Under the pieces are notes generated by a model, which was not told the DNA's origin, made no database searches, and was given only the letters and a program-made list of their open reading frames with translations. 14,176 nt of DNA from NCBI GenBank assembly GCA_916720335.1, contig CAKAQU010000034.1, positions 1 to 14,176 of the forward strand, in the 5' to 3' direction. Positions 7,188 through 14,176 of this stretch are shown piece after piece. The position numbers and the translations under genes are program-made. Every line of letters starts with the position of its first letter. Within the stretch, counting starts at the first letter, position 1. The stretch is from an uncultured Moraxella sp. (lineage in GTDB: Bacteria; Pseudomonadota; Gammaproteobacteria; Pseudomonadales; Moraxellaceae).

Positions 7188-7196
7188 TGGTAAAAT
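7188..7196 (+). promoter_or_regulatory. Candidate extended -10 promoter of gatCAB
   Basis: TGGTAAAAT at 7188-7196 fits the extended -10 pattern TGnTAnAAT, for which a good -35 is not essential. The nearest TTG-type -35 (TTGTAA at 7164) is 21 bp away, which is too far. It would give a leader of about 35 nt before the gatC ATG, which has AGGA seven bases upstream. Tentative, because the surrounding DNA is very AT-rich. Confidence 0.35.
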
Positions 7197-7236
7197 TGCC
7201 AAATTAATCCCTTATTTTAAATCTTTAGGATTATTT

Positions 7237-7527
7237 ATGACAACTTTAACCACTGATGATATTTTGACATGCGCTCGTTTATCTCGTCTTTGTATTGATA
7301 TGGATACCGCACAAAACTACGCAAGCGATTTACAAAAAATTTTAACCATGATGAGCGTATTGTCTTCGATAGATACGGACAATGTTGCACCACTTGCCAA
7401 CATTCACGAAAGCTGTCAGCCGTTACGCCCTGATGTTGCTGATGCTCAAATTGACCGAGATGCTTATCAAGCCATAGCTCCAAGTGTACAAGATGGCTTG
7501 TATTTAGTTCCGCAGGTGATTGAATAA
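7237..7527 (+). CDS. gatC: Asp/Glu-tRNA(Asn/Gln) amidotransferase subunit C
   Basis: The 96-residue product is GatC, the small scaffold subunit that wraps around GatA and helps hold GatB in the GatCAB complex. Family features are the N-terminal helix TTDDILTCARLSRLCID, a second helix YASDLQKILTMMSVLSSIDT, then DNVAPLANIHESCQPLRPD, where the Leu-Arg-Pro-Asp turn is characteristic, and a C-terminal APSVQDGLYLVPQVIE strand. The length is standard. AGGA precedes the ATG. It is the first gene of the operon and is divergent from mreB. An unrelated secreted-protein gene starts 18 bp after its stop and separates it from gatA. Confidence 0.95.
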   Translation: MTTLTTDDILTCARLSRLCIDMDTAQNYASDLQKILTMMSVLSSIDTDNVAPLANIHESCQPLRPDVADAQIDRDAYQAIAPSVQDGLYLVPQVIE

Positions 7528-7545
7528 TAAAATAAGTTATTGGTC

Positions 7546-8176
7546 ATGAATTGGTTATCTTGTCTGAAGGTTTTATTATTAGGTATGGTAATGGGCTGTC
7601 ATCTTGCTTGTGCTGATTTTAATATGCTTATTAAACCATTGACACACCAAACCCAAAATGACAAACAACCGCTTCATCAGGCTCAAAAAATCTATCGTAT
7701 TTTAGCCAGTAAACAGTACAGCAAACTAAACGTTCATATTCACCCAACCCAAAGGGTGGGTTTTATGATGTATGCTTACACCACCTCCAACCAGTACGTT
7801 CGCCGTTTTTCAGATACCAACAAAGTATTTAACCAAAAAGATTTTAATAGATATTTGGTAGAATCCAAAATTCGCTTTACTTGGGGACAAAAAGACGGTT
7901 CTGGTGATTATTTAGTAACTTCTTTAGCAAATTATCTAGATACTTGGGTGCATGCTGATACATTAAAAAACCCAACCATTCACATAAAATACACTCAAAA
8001 ACTTAGTAATCATTTTGATGATAGCGCTAAAGCGTATTGGGGCACTGTGGATTTTTCTTGATAGCGGTTCGCAAAAATGCGATTATATGGCTTGGCGACT
8101 GTTGCGACTGGTTTTTAAAGATTATCAAAGCAGTTATTATCTAATTGCTATTATTAACAACGAATGGACGGTTTGA
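7546..8176 (+). pseudogene. Secreted protein of unknown function, apparently frameshifted in a T run
   Basis: From ATG 7546 the frame runs 171 codons to a TGA at 8059-8061. The start encodes a signal peptide (hydrophobic residues 9-20, with Ala-Cys-Ala at 21-23 as probable signal peptidase I site; Val-Met-Gly-Cys at 15-18 is an atypical lipobox). The mature part has WGQKDGSGDYLVTSLANYL and little else I recognise. At the five T bases 8052-8056 a one-base loss would continue the protein as DFLDSGSQKCDYMAWRLL and then LVFKDYQSSYYLIAIINNEWTV, ending at 8174-8176, for 209 residues in all. This tail looks protein-like and resembles the tryptophan-containing end (YLxxIxxxEWT) of a secreted domain family I remember only loosely. 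It also reduces the gap to gatA from 160 to 45 bp. I infer a recent one-base insertion or a sequencing error. No clear ribosome-binding site is seen; a TTG at 7540 is an alternative start. Function unknown. Confidence 0.65.
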
Positions 8177-8221
8177 TTTCGTCATTGTATTTACAATATT
8201 ATTTTATTTAAGTGTCTTATT

Positions 8222-9694
8222 ATGTCAAATTTACATACTCTATCTGTTGATGAAATTGTTTCAGGTCTTGCCAAAAAAGAATTTTCCAGTCTTGAGCTGA
8301 CCAACTGTTTACTTGAGCGCATTCAAAGTCATGACAAAAATATTAACAGTTTTATTACATTAACTGCTGATATTGCACAAGAAAACGCCAAACTTGCTGA
8401 TAGTTTACGAGCAAATGGTGATAACCGCCCTTTGCTTGGTGTTCCTGTGGCGCACAAAGACAATATGTGCACAAAAGGTGTGCTAACGACCGCAGGTTCA
8501 AAGATTTTATACAATTTTAAATCACCCTACGATGCTACCTTGGTAGAAAATATTGCCAATGCTGGTTTTATTAACCTTGGTAAACTCAACATGGATGAAT
8601 TTGCCATGGGTTCAGATAACGAAAAATCCTACTATGGCGCAGTACACAACCCTTGGGATTTACAACGTGTGCCGGGCGGCTCATCAGGTGGCAGTGCGGC
8701 AGCAGTTGCGGCAGGGTTTGTGCCTGTAGCAACTGGTTCAGATACAGGCGGCTCAATCCGTCAGCCCGCTAGTTTTTGTGGAGTTACAGGTATTAAACCA
8801 ACTTATGGACGAGTGTCTCGTTATGGTGTGATTGCCTACGCATCCAGTCTTGACCAAGCTGGTTCATTTGGAAAATCGGCATTAGACTGCGCCTACCTAC
8901 TTCATGCCATGTCAGGCTATGACCCCAAAGATGCTACCAGTATTAAAATTGAAGTTCCTGATTTTGTTCAAGAAATTAAAGCGGCTCAAACCGACAATCA
9001 ACCGTTAAAAGGTTTGCGCATTGGCATTGCTAAAGCCTACTTTGGACAAGGTTTAAATGCTGAAGTAGAAAATCAAATCCGTAAAGCTCTTGCCACTTAT
9101 GAAGAGCTTGGAGCAAGTATTGTGGAAGTAGATATTACCGACCCTGCAATTACTTTAGCAACTTACTACCTATTAGCCCCCGCCGAAGCGTCATCCAATT
9201 TATCCAGATACGATGGTGTGCGATTTGGTTACCGCTGTGAAAACCCAACAGATTTGCAAGATTTATACACCCGAAGCCGCTCTGAAGGTTTTGGTGAAGA
9301 AGTCAAGCGCCGTATCATTATGGGAACTTATGCGCTTTCAGCAGGCTACTTTGACGCTTATTACACCAAAGCCCAAAAAGTGCGTCGCATTATCTTAAAT
9401 GATTTTAAACAGGCTTTCTCAAAATGCGATATCATAGCAAGCCCTACCGCTCCAACTACTGCTTATAAATTAGGTGAAGATTTAGACCCTGCCAGCATTT
9501 ATCTAGGCGATGTTTATACTATTGGTGTCAACCTAGCAGGGCTGCCAGCGTTATCACATCCTGTAGGTATGGCAAATGGCTTGCCAGTTGGATTGCAACT
9601 GATTGGCAATCACTGGGCAGAAAGTGAACTTTTAAAAACTGCCCATGTATTTCAAGCAAACAGTGATTATCATCTCAGCATGCCAGCTTTGTAG
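8222..9694 (+). CDS. gatA: Asp/Glu-tRNA(Asn/Gln) amidotransferase subunit A (amidase)
   Basis: The 490-residue product is the amidase-signature subunit that releases ammonia from glutamine (or asparagine) and channels it to GatB. The catalytic triad is visible: Lys79 in GVPVAHKDN, cis-Ser154 in PGGSSGGSAAAVA and the nucleophile Ser178 in TGSDTGGSIRQPAS. The numbering agrees with characterised bacterial GatA proteins. The conserved TYGRVSRYGVIAYASSLDQ and the C-terminal LAGLPALSHPVG with GLPVGLQLIG are also present. Length is normal. Only a weak AAGTG precedes the ATG. It follows the broken secreted-protein gene by 45 bp and precedes gatB by 109 bp. Neither spacer holds a convincing terminator. 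Confidence 0.97.
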   Translation: MSNLHTLSVDEIVSGLAKKEFSSLELTNCLLERIQSHDKNINSFITLTADIAQENAKLADSLRANGDNRPLLGVPVAHKDNMCTKGVLTTAGSKILYNFKSPYDATLVENIANAGFINLGKLNMDEFAMGSDNEKSYYGAVHNPWDLQRVPGGSSGGSAAAVAAGFVPVATGSDTGGSIRQPASFCGVTGIKPTYGRVSRYGVIAYASSLDQAGSFGKSALDCAYLLHAMSGYDPKDATSIKIEVPDFVQEIKAAQTDNQPLKGLRIGIAKAYFGQGLNAEVENQIRKALATYEELGASIVEVDITDPAITLATYYLLAPAEASSNLSRYDGVRFGYRCENPTDLQDLYTRSRSEGFGEEVKRRIIMGTYALSAGYFDAYYTKAQKVRRIILNDFKQAFSKCDIIASPTAPTTAYKLGEDLDPASIYLGDVYTIGVNLAGLPALSHPVGMANGLPVGLQLIGNHWAESELLKTAHVFQANSDYHLSMPAL

Positions 9695-9803
9695 AAAACT
9701 TGATAACAATCGCGATGCGTAGTTGCACATTGATAAACAGTAAAGAATTTTATGATTGCATAAGTTTAGTTTTTTTAAAAAACTTAAATTTTAGGAAGAA
9801 ATT

Positions 9804-11276
9804 ATGACCCAACAAGCCCCATTAATTGATGGTTATGAAGTAATTATTGGTATTGAAATCCACTGCCAACTCAACACCCAAAGCAAAATTTTCTCAAATG
9901 CGCCAACCGATTTTGGAGCCGAAGCCAATACTCAAGCCACCATCGTGGATTTGGGGTTTCCAGGAGCATTACCCGTTCTGAATGAAGGCGTGATTGAACG
10001 TGCGTTAAAGTTTGGCTTGGGTGTCAATGCTAAACTTGGACTTTATAACACCTTTGACCGCAAAAACTATTTTTATCCAGATTTACCAAAGGGTTACCAA
10101 ACCACCCAAATGGCAAACCCAATTGTTGGTGAAGGTTATATTGATATTTTGGTCAATGCTGGCGAAAAAAATGAATACACCAAAAGAATTGGCATTACCC
10201 GCGCCCATTTAGAAGAAGACGCAGGCAAATCCGTTCATGATGCTGTACCCCAAATGACAGGCGTGGATTTAAACCGCGCAGGCACGCCTTTAATTGAGAT
10301 TGTCTCTGAACCAGATATGCGTTCAGTGGCTGAAGCGGTCGCCTACGTCAAAACCATTCATGAATTGGTTACTTGGCTTGGCATTAGTGACGCGGTCATG
10401 GCTGAAGGGTCGTTTCGTGCCGATATTAATGTTTCTGTACATAAACCAAATACACCATTTGGCACTCGTTGTGAATTAAAAAACCTAAATTCGTTTCGCT
10501 TTATTGAGCGTGCAATCAAATCAGAAATTGAGCGACAAATTGACGTGCTTGAAGATGGTGGAAAAATCATCCAAGCTACTCGTTTGTATGACCCAGAAAA
10601 AGATGAAACTCGCGCTATGCGCACCAAAGAAGAAGCCAACGATTACCGTTATTTTCCCTGCCCCGACCTACTTCCTGTCATGATTTCAGATGAAACCTTG
10701 ACAAAAGTTAAGGCAGATATGCCAGAACTTCCCAGCTCTCGCAAAGCGCGTTTTGTCAGCGAATTTGGTCTTTCTACTTACGATGCCAATGTACTCAATG
10801 GCGGGCGTGAGTTATCAGATTATTTTTTACAAGTAATTGATTTAATTGGTAAAAATAATGCAAAAGTTGGCGCAAACTGGGTGATGGGCGAACTATCTGG
10901 GGCCTTAAACAAAGCCGATTTAACCATCAATAAATCCCCTATTAGTACCGAACGCCTTGCAGGTCTTATTAATCGCATTAACGACAATACCATCAGCGGC
11001 AAAATCGCCAAACAAGTTTTTCATTTGATGTGGGAAAATAATGATAAAACAGCCGACCAAATCATTGCTGAACACGGTCTAAAACAAGAAACAGATACTG
11101 GTGCAATTGAGACCATTATTAAAGAAGTGCTTGATAATAACCCAAAAATAGTGGAAGAATATAAATCTGGTAAAGAAAAAGCGTTTAATGGGCTAGTCGG
11201 TCAGGTTATGAAAGCCAGTAAAGGCAAGGCCAACCCATCAGCAGTAAATGAACTGATGAAAAAGATGCTTGGCTAA
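9804..11276 (+). CDS. gatB: Asp/Glu-tRNA(Asn/Gln) amidotransferase subunit B
   Basis: The 490-residue product is the subunit that binds misacylated tRNA, phosphorylates the Asp or Glu side chain with ATP and amidates it. The cradle domain shows IGIEIHCQL (Glu18, His20), GFPGALPVLNEG, RKNYFYPDLPKGYQTTQ, LEEDAGKS, DLNRAGTPLIEIVSEPDM and GTRCELKNLNSFRFIERAI. The helical and YqeY-like tail domain ends with VGQVMKASKGKANPSAVNELMKKMLG. Length is typical. AGGAAG lies a few bases before the ATG, the best ribosome-binding site of the operon. A weak promoter may exist in the spacer (TTGATA at 9730 and TATGAT at 9751, only 15 bp apart). Moraxellaceae normally also have GlnRS, so the main product may be Asn-tRNA(Asn); this is inference. 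Confidence 0.97.
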   Translation: MTQQAPLIDGYEVIIGIEIHCQLNTQSKIFSNAPTDFGAEANTQATIVDLGFPGALPVLNEGVIERALKFGLGVNAKLGLYNTFDRKNYFYPDLPKGYQTTQMANPIVGEGYIDILVNAGEKNEYTKRIGITRAHLEEDAGKSVHDAVPQMTGVDLNRAGTPLIEIVSEPDMRSVAEAVAYVKTIHELVTWLGISDAVMAEGSFRADINVSVHKPNTPFGTRCELKNLNSFRFIERAIKSEIERQIDVLEDGGKIIQATRLYDPEKDETRAMRTKEEANDYRYFPCPDLLPVMISDETLTKVKADMPELPSSRKARFVSEFGLSTYDANVLNGGRELSDYFLQVIDLIGKNNAKVGANWVMGELSGALNKADLTINKSPISTERLAGLINRINDNTISGKIAKQVFHLMWENNDKTADQIIAEHGLKQETDTGAIETIIKEVLDNNPKIVEEYKSGKEKAFNGLVGQVMKASKGKANPSAVNELMKKMLG

Positions 11277-11291
11277 TCATTCTAAAATAAT

Positions 11292-11324
11292 ACAAAACCC
11301 ACCTGATGTGGGTTTTGTTTTTTT
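11292..11324. terminator. Bidirectional intrinsic terminator between gatB and prs
   Basis: ACAAAACCCAC (11292-11302) and GTGGGTTTTGT (11308-11318) form a perfect 11-bp stem with loop CTGAT, followed by seven T on the plus strand (11318-11324), a textbook intrinsic terminator for gatCAB. On the minus strand the same stem is followed by ATTATTTTA, so it can also end prs transcription, whose stop codon lies about 40 bp away. A shared terminator fits the convergent gene arrangement. Confidence 0.9.
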
Positions 11325-11362
11325 GGTGCTGATTTAAAACATTTGTTTAAAAATTTTTGCAA

Positions 11363-12316
11363 TTAAACGTCATAATCAAACATAGCACTGATGGATTCTT
11401 CATTATTGATACGACGCAAACTTTCAGCAATCATTGGAGCAATGGAAACTTGGCGAATTTTTGGGCAATTTTTTGCTTTTTCTGTTAAAGGAATGGTATC
11501 AGTTACCACAATTTCATCAAGGGCTGAATCGCTAATGGTTGAGATGGCATTACCCGATAATACAGGATGGGTGATATAACCGACAACACGGCGTGCGCCT
11601 TTATCTTTTAAGGCTTTGGCGGCTTTACACAATGTGCCTGCGGTATCTACAATATCATCAACAATCACACAATCTCTATCTTTGACATCACCAATAATAT
11701 GCATTACCTCTGATTCATTAGCCTTGGCACGGCGTTTATCAATAATCGCAAGGTCTGCATCCCCTAGTGATTTTGCCATAGCACGAGCACGCACCACACC
11801 GCCAACATCAGGTGAAACCACCATCAAATTTTCGTAATGTTGTTGTCTTAAGTCATTCAATAAGACAGGCGTACCATATAAATTATCTACAGGTACATCA
11901 AAAAAGCCTTGGATTTGGTCGGCGTGTAAATCCACCACGGTTACTCGGTCAATTCCACCAATGGACAGCATGTCAGCTACCACGCGAGCAGAGATTGGCA
12001 CGCGAGCAGAACGGCTGCGGCGGTCTTGACGAGCATAACCAAAATAGGGAATCACCGCAGTGATGCGTCCTGCGCTAGAACGGCGAAGTGCGTCGGCAAG
12101 CAGCACCACTTCCATCACATTATCATTGGTCGGCGCACAGGTCGGCTGTATGATAAATACGTCTTTTCCGCGAACATTTTCTTTGACTTCAACAGCAATT
12201 TCACCATCAGAAAAACGCTGAATAACAGCTTTACTTAAAGGAATGTGAAGATGATTGGCAACGGTTTGGGCAAGCTGGGGATTGGCATTACCTGAAAAAA
12301 CAGCCATATATGACAT
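11363..12316 (-). CDS. prs: Ribose-phosphate pyrophosphokinase (PRPP synthase, class I)
   Basis: The 317-residue product makes 5-phosphoribosyl 1-pyrophosphate from ribose 5-phosphate and ATP, the precursor of purines, pyrimidines, His, Trp and NAD. Visible are the flexible-loop segment YFGYARQDRRSRSARVPIS (about residues 95-113), VVDLHADQIQGFFDVP with the conserved His near 130, VVSPDVGGVVRARAMAK near 170, and the PRPP-binding loop CVIVDDIVDTAGTL near 217-230. The length is close to E. coli Prs (315). AGGA sits eight bases before the ATG. It appears monocistronic, bounded by the purC terminator upstream and the terminator shared with gatB downstream. Confidence 0.97.
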   Translation of the reverse strand: MSYMAVFSGNANPQLAQTVANHLHIPLSKAVIQRFSDGEIAVEVKENVRGKDVFIIQPTCAPTNDNVMEVVLLADALRRSSAGRITAVIPYFGYARQDRRSRSARVPISARVVADMLSIGGIDRVTVVDLHADQIQGFFDVPVDNLYGTPVLLNDLRQQHYENLMVVSPDVGGVVRARAMAKSLGDADLAIIDKRRAKANESEVMHIIGDVKDRDCVIVDDIVDTAGTLCKAAKALKDKGARRVVGYITHPVLSGNAISTISDSALDEIVVTDTIPLTEKAKNCPKIRQVSIAPMIAESLRRINNEESISAMFDYDV

Positions 12317-12409
12317 GACAAAATCCTATGCTGGAAAATAATAAAGTTGCAATCTGTGGACTAAAAGCAAGGCTTATCAATCCAAGACCAATTGGCGGGT
12401 TAGGGATAT

Positions 12410-12418
12410 ATTTTAGCA
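12410..12418 (-). promoter_or_regulatory. Candidate extended -10 promoter of prs
   Basis: The minus strand reads TGCTAAAAT (12418-12410), an extended -10 element of the form also seen before gatC, with no good -35 at 17 bp. It lies downstream of the purC terminator hairpin and would leave a leader of about 85 nt before prs. A second possibility in the same gap is TTGTCT with TATTAA at 17-bp spacing, just after the hairpin. Confidence 0.35.
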
Positions 12419-12452
12419 TTTTTGGCTTAATATCGCCATATTTTTCAAAAGA

Positions 12453-12479
12453 CAAAACCAGCCTGATAGACTGGTTTTG
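12453..12479 (-). terminator. Intrinsic terminator after purC
   Basis: CAAAACCAG (12453-12461) and CTGGTTTTG (12471-12479) form a perfect 9-bp stem around a 9-base loop, starting 15 bp after the purC stop. On the minus strand TCTTTTG follows the TTTTG of the stem, so the U tract is short but adequate. It probably ends the dapA-lipoprotein-purC transcript. Confidence 0.75.
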
Positions 12480-12494
12480 AAGAAAATAAATTCA

Positions 12495-13208
12495 TTAATC
12501 CAATGGTACTCCGATACGGCGGGCGACTTCTTCATAGCCTTCCACCACATCACCCAAACCTTGACGAAAACGGTCTTTGTCCAGTTTTTTCTTAGTTTGT
12601 TTGTCCCATAAACGGCAGCCATCGGGTGAAAACTCATCACCAAGCACAACCCGGCCATGAAATAAACCAAATTCCAATTTAAAATCTACCAGCATTAAAT
12701 CTGCTTTGTCAAAAATTTGGCTTAAGACTTCATTGACTTTATGAGTCAGTGCATGCATTTGAGCAAGTTCATCGGCACTGGCATAACCCAAAGCAATAGC
12801 GGTTGATTCAGATAGCATGGGGTCGCCCAATTTATCGTCTTTATAAAACAGCTCATACGTTGGCGGAACCAAAGGCTGACCTTCGGTTAAGCCCAAACGC
12901 TTTACCAATCCGCCTGCAGCATAATTGCGCACCACGCATTCCACAGGAATCATTTTTAAGCGTTTAACCAATACTTCATCATCGGATAATTGACGCTCAA
13001 AATGAGTTTCTACACCTGCTTCTTGCAGTTTTTGCATAATAAAAGTATTAAAACGATTGTTTACTTTTCCCTTGCGGTCTAACTGAGCAATTTTTTCACC
13101 ATTAAACGCTGAAGCATCGTTGCGAAAATGTAAAATTAGATAATCTGAATTATCCGTTTCATAAACGGATTTGGCTTTGCCCGTATAAAGTAGATTTTGT
13201 TTTTGCAT
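12495..13208 (-). CDS. purC: Phosphoribosylaminoimidazole-succinocarboxamide synthase (SAICAR synthase)
   Basis: The 237-residue product joins aspartate to CAIR with ATP, a late step of purine synthesis leading to IMP. Motifs seen are LLYTGKAKSVYET (ATP-binding strands, residues 6-18), FRNDASAFNGEK, the signature PVECVVRNYAAGGLVKRLG (about 93-111), and LMLVDFKLEFG followed by LGDEFSPDGCRLWD (about 170-203). The length equals that of the E. coli enzyme (237), and the sequence is of the single-domain bacterial type. AGAGAG precedes the ATG. It starts 19 bp after a small lipoprotein gene that itself follows dapA, the same order as dapA-bamC-purC in E. coli. A hairpin terminator follows. Confidence 0.97.
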   Translation of the reverse strand: MQKQNLLYTGKAKSVYETDNSDYLILHFRNDASAFNGEKIAQLDRKGKVNNRFNTFIMQKLQEAGVETHFERQLSDDEVLVKRLKMIPVECVVRNYAAGGLVKRLGLTEGQPLVPPTYELFYKDDKLGDPMLSESTAIALGYASADELAQMHALTHKVNEVLSQIFDKADLMLVDFKLEFGLFHGRVVLGDEFSPDGCRLWDKQTKKKLDKDRFRQGLGDVVEGYEEVARRIGVPLD

Positions 13209-13227
13209 AAAAATTCTCTCTTTTAAT

Positions 13228-13506
13228 TTAAGGAGTTACGCTTGGTGGTCTAGGAAGCTGATACTGTGTACCTTGAGCGTTGGACAGCTCTAAAGTATTT
13301 TGCGATTTGGTTGAGATGATAGGGTATAGTGGCACAAAATCACTACTGGCTTGATTTTTAGGTAATTTAATCGGGTCTAATTGATGGCTTTTTTGATAGT
13401 TTAATGTGCCATTATTGCGTTTATTGAACATGCCTTTAACGCCAGAGCAGCCCGACAAAACCACGGCAGTGGCTAAAAAAATAGTCGTTGTTTTTATCAT
13501 CTTCAT
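13228..13506 (-). CDS. Small lipoprotein, probable minimal BamC (NlpB/DapX-like)
   Basis: The 92-residue product begins with a lipoprotein signal: Lys2 and Lys5, a hydrophobic stretch (about 8-18) and lipobox Leu17-Ser18-Gly19-Cys20. Ser at +2 favours outer-membrane sorting. The mature part (about 73 residues) is polar and probably unstructured; segments such as LDPIKLP, YPI and YQLPRPPS recall the N-terminal lasso of E. coli BamC, which lies along BamD. E. coli BamC is 344 residues with two helix-grip domains; both are absent here. The position between dapA and purC is exactly that of bamC (nlpB/dapX). AAGGGGA overlaps the dapA stop and serves the ATG at 13506, so translation may be coupled; an ATG two codons later is also possible. 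Assignment to BamC rests on synteny plus weak sequence likeness, so I give no symbol. Confidence 0.7.
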   Translation of the reverse strand: MKMIKTTTIFLATAVVLSGCSGVKGMFNKRNNGTLNYQKSHQLDPIKLPKNQASSDFVPLYPIISTKSQNTLELSNAQGTQYQLPRPPSVTP

Positions 13507-13515
13507 AAAATCCCC

Positions 13516-14176
13516 TTATAATAATTGAGCTTTTTGTAAAGCGTCATCCATCCGTGCTTGATTGGCTTTGGATAACCACACAAGCGGTAAACGAATGCCC
13601 GTATCAATTTTGCCCATTTTGTATAAAGCGTACTTGGCAGGCTGAGGACTGGATTCGCAAAATAAATCTTGATGTAAATGCTTGATGGTATCATTTAGCT
13701 GGTTGGCAGCGTCAAAATCTCCTACAAGCGCCAATTTGAAAATCTGGCTCATTGCTTTTGGAGCAACATTAGAAGTAACCGAAATATTGCCCTTTGCGCC
13801 CAATCTCACCAGCTCAATGGCGGTTGCATCATCGCCAGACAATACAACCAAATGGTCTTTAACGGCATTGATAAGTTTTTCACCACGGGTCAAATCACCC
13901 GTTGCATCTTTAATGGCAACAATGTTTTCAATCGTCATCAAGCGCTCAACGGTTTCTTGGGTCATGTCCACCACCGTACGACCTGGGACATTATAAAGCA
14001 TTTGTGGCATATCTACCGCCTCAGCAATCGCCTTGTAATGCTGATAAATACCCTCTTGGGTGGGTTTGTTGTAATACGGAACAACTAGCAGTGCGCAATC
14101 TGCTCCAACTTTTTTGGCAAACGAAGTCAGTTCAATCGCTTCAGCAGTATTATTAGCACCAGTTCCTGCAATCACA
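13516..14176 (-). CDS. dapA: 4-hydroxy-tetrahydrodipicolinate synthase (N-terminus outside window)
   Basis: About 220 C-terminal residues of a roughly 295-residue enzyme are present; the frame is open to the window edge, so the visible first residue is the Val of VIAGTGANNTAEAI, not a start. DapA condenses pyruvate with aspartate semialdehyde, the first committed step to diaminopimelate and lysine. The catalytic features are present: MLYNVPGRT with the tyrosine and arginine of the active site, and AIKDATGDLTR with the Schiff-base lysine. LSGDDATA and NISVTSNVAP are also typical. The C-terminal DTGIRLPLVWLS matches the family. The stop codon overlaps the ribosome-binding site of the downstream lipoprotein gene. 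Together with that gene and purC it forms a tight minus-strand cluster. Confidence 0.96.
   Translation of the reverse strand, partial: VIAGTGANNTAEAIELTSFAKKVGADCALLVVPYYNKPTQEGIYQHYKAIAEAVDMPQMLYNVPGRTVVDMTQETVERLMTIENIVAIKDATGDLTRGEKLINAVKDHLVVLSGDDATAIELVRLGAKGNISVTSNVAPKAMSQIFKLALVGDFDAANQLNDTIKHLHQDLFCESSPQPAKYALYKMGKIDTGIRLPLVWLSKANQARMDDALQKAQLL

Noticed and set aside
9730..9756. Promoter-like TTGATA and TATGAT before gatB
   Set aside because: The spacer is 15 bp, which is short, and the gene sits inside an operon with no terminator before it. Mentioned under gatB but not called.
12317..12494. Checked the prs-purC gap and all other spacers for tRNA genes or riboswitches
   Set aside because: I found no cloverleaf, no conserved tRNA T-loop and no recognisable riboswitch core.
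13682..14088. Plus-strand frames opposite dapA
   Set aside because: They overlap each other and the conserved dapA coding sequence, with no plausible start site or recognisable motif.
1..14176. Search for mobile elements, CRISPR arrays, toxin-antitoxin pairs or defence genes
   Set aside because: None seen. No regularly spaced repeats, no transposase or integrase motifs, and nearly every gene belongs to a known housekeeping family.

Overview
The window looks like a stretch of core chromosome from a gammaproteobacterium of the family Moraxellaceae, most likely Moraxella or a close relative. The evidence is the AT-rich base composition, the mreBCD-maf-rng block placed divergently from gatCAB (an arrangement I associate with Acinetobacter, Psychrobacter and Moraxella), the MreB motif CVPCKSTLVERRAI, and the dapA / small lipoprotein / purC cluster. 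Species assignment is inference. I see no CRISPR array, insertion sequence, phage gene, rRNA or tRNA, and no obviously new multi-gene system. The interest lies in regulatory structures and a few odd small genes.

Layout. From the left edge to about 6.85 kb everything is transcribed on the minus strand. In transcription order this is mreB, a short hairpin, mreC-mreD-maf-rng, and then the start of the S10 ribosomal protein operon (rpsJ, rplC, rplD, rplW, rplB, the last cut by the window edge). A strong-looking promoter lies just downstream of rng, and about 245 nt of leader with two substantial hairpins separates it from rpsJ. The second hairpin ends in a U-rich tract and could be an attenuator. 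A 388-bp AT-rich divergent region (6849-7236) separates mreB from the plus-strand gatCAB operon.

The gat operon (7237-11276) holds gatC, an unfamiliar secreted-protein gene that appears broken by one base in a T run, gatA and gatB. Its products form the amidotransferase that makes Asn-tRNA(Asn) and/or Gln-tRNA(Gln) from the misacylated Asp/Glu forms. It ends at a strong stem-loop that also faces prs, which converges from the right.

The right end (minus strand) holds prs (PRPP synthase) and, upstream of it, the tight cluster dapA (N-terminus outside the window), a 92-residue lipoprotein that looks like a minimal BamC, and purC (SAICAR synthase). PRPP from Prs feeds purine synthesis, in which PurC acts. 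DapA starts the lysine/diaminopimelate branch, which supplies the peptidoglycan whose placement MreBCD organises.

Main points for a second look: (1) the single-base frameshift in the gatC-gatA interposed gene, where the other frame continues a plausible protein for about 40 residues; (2) the very short BamC-like lipoprotein; (3) the structured S10 leader; (4) the extremely AT-rich but catalytically intact rng; (5) the hairpin between mreB and mreC; (6) the empty gatA-gatB junction, the place where M. catarrhalis carries the bro beta-lactamase gene, as I recall.
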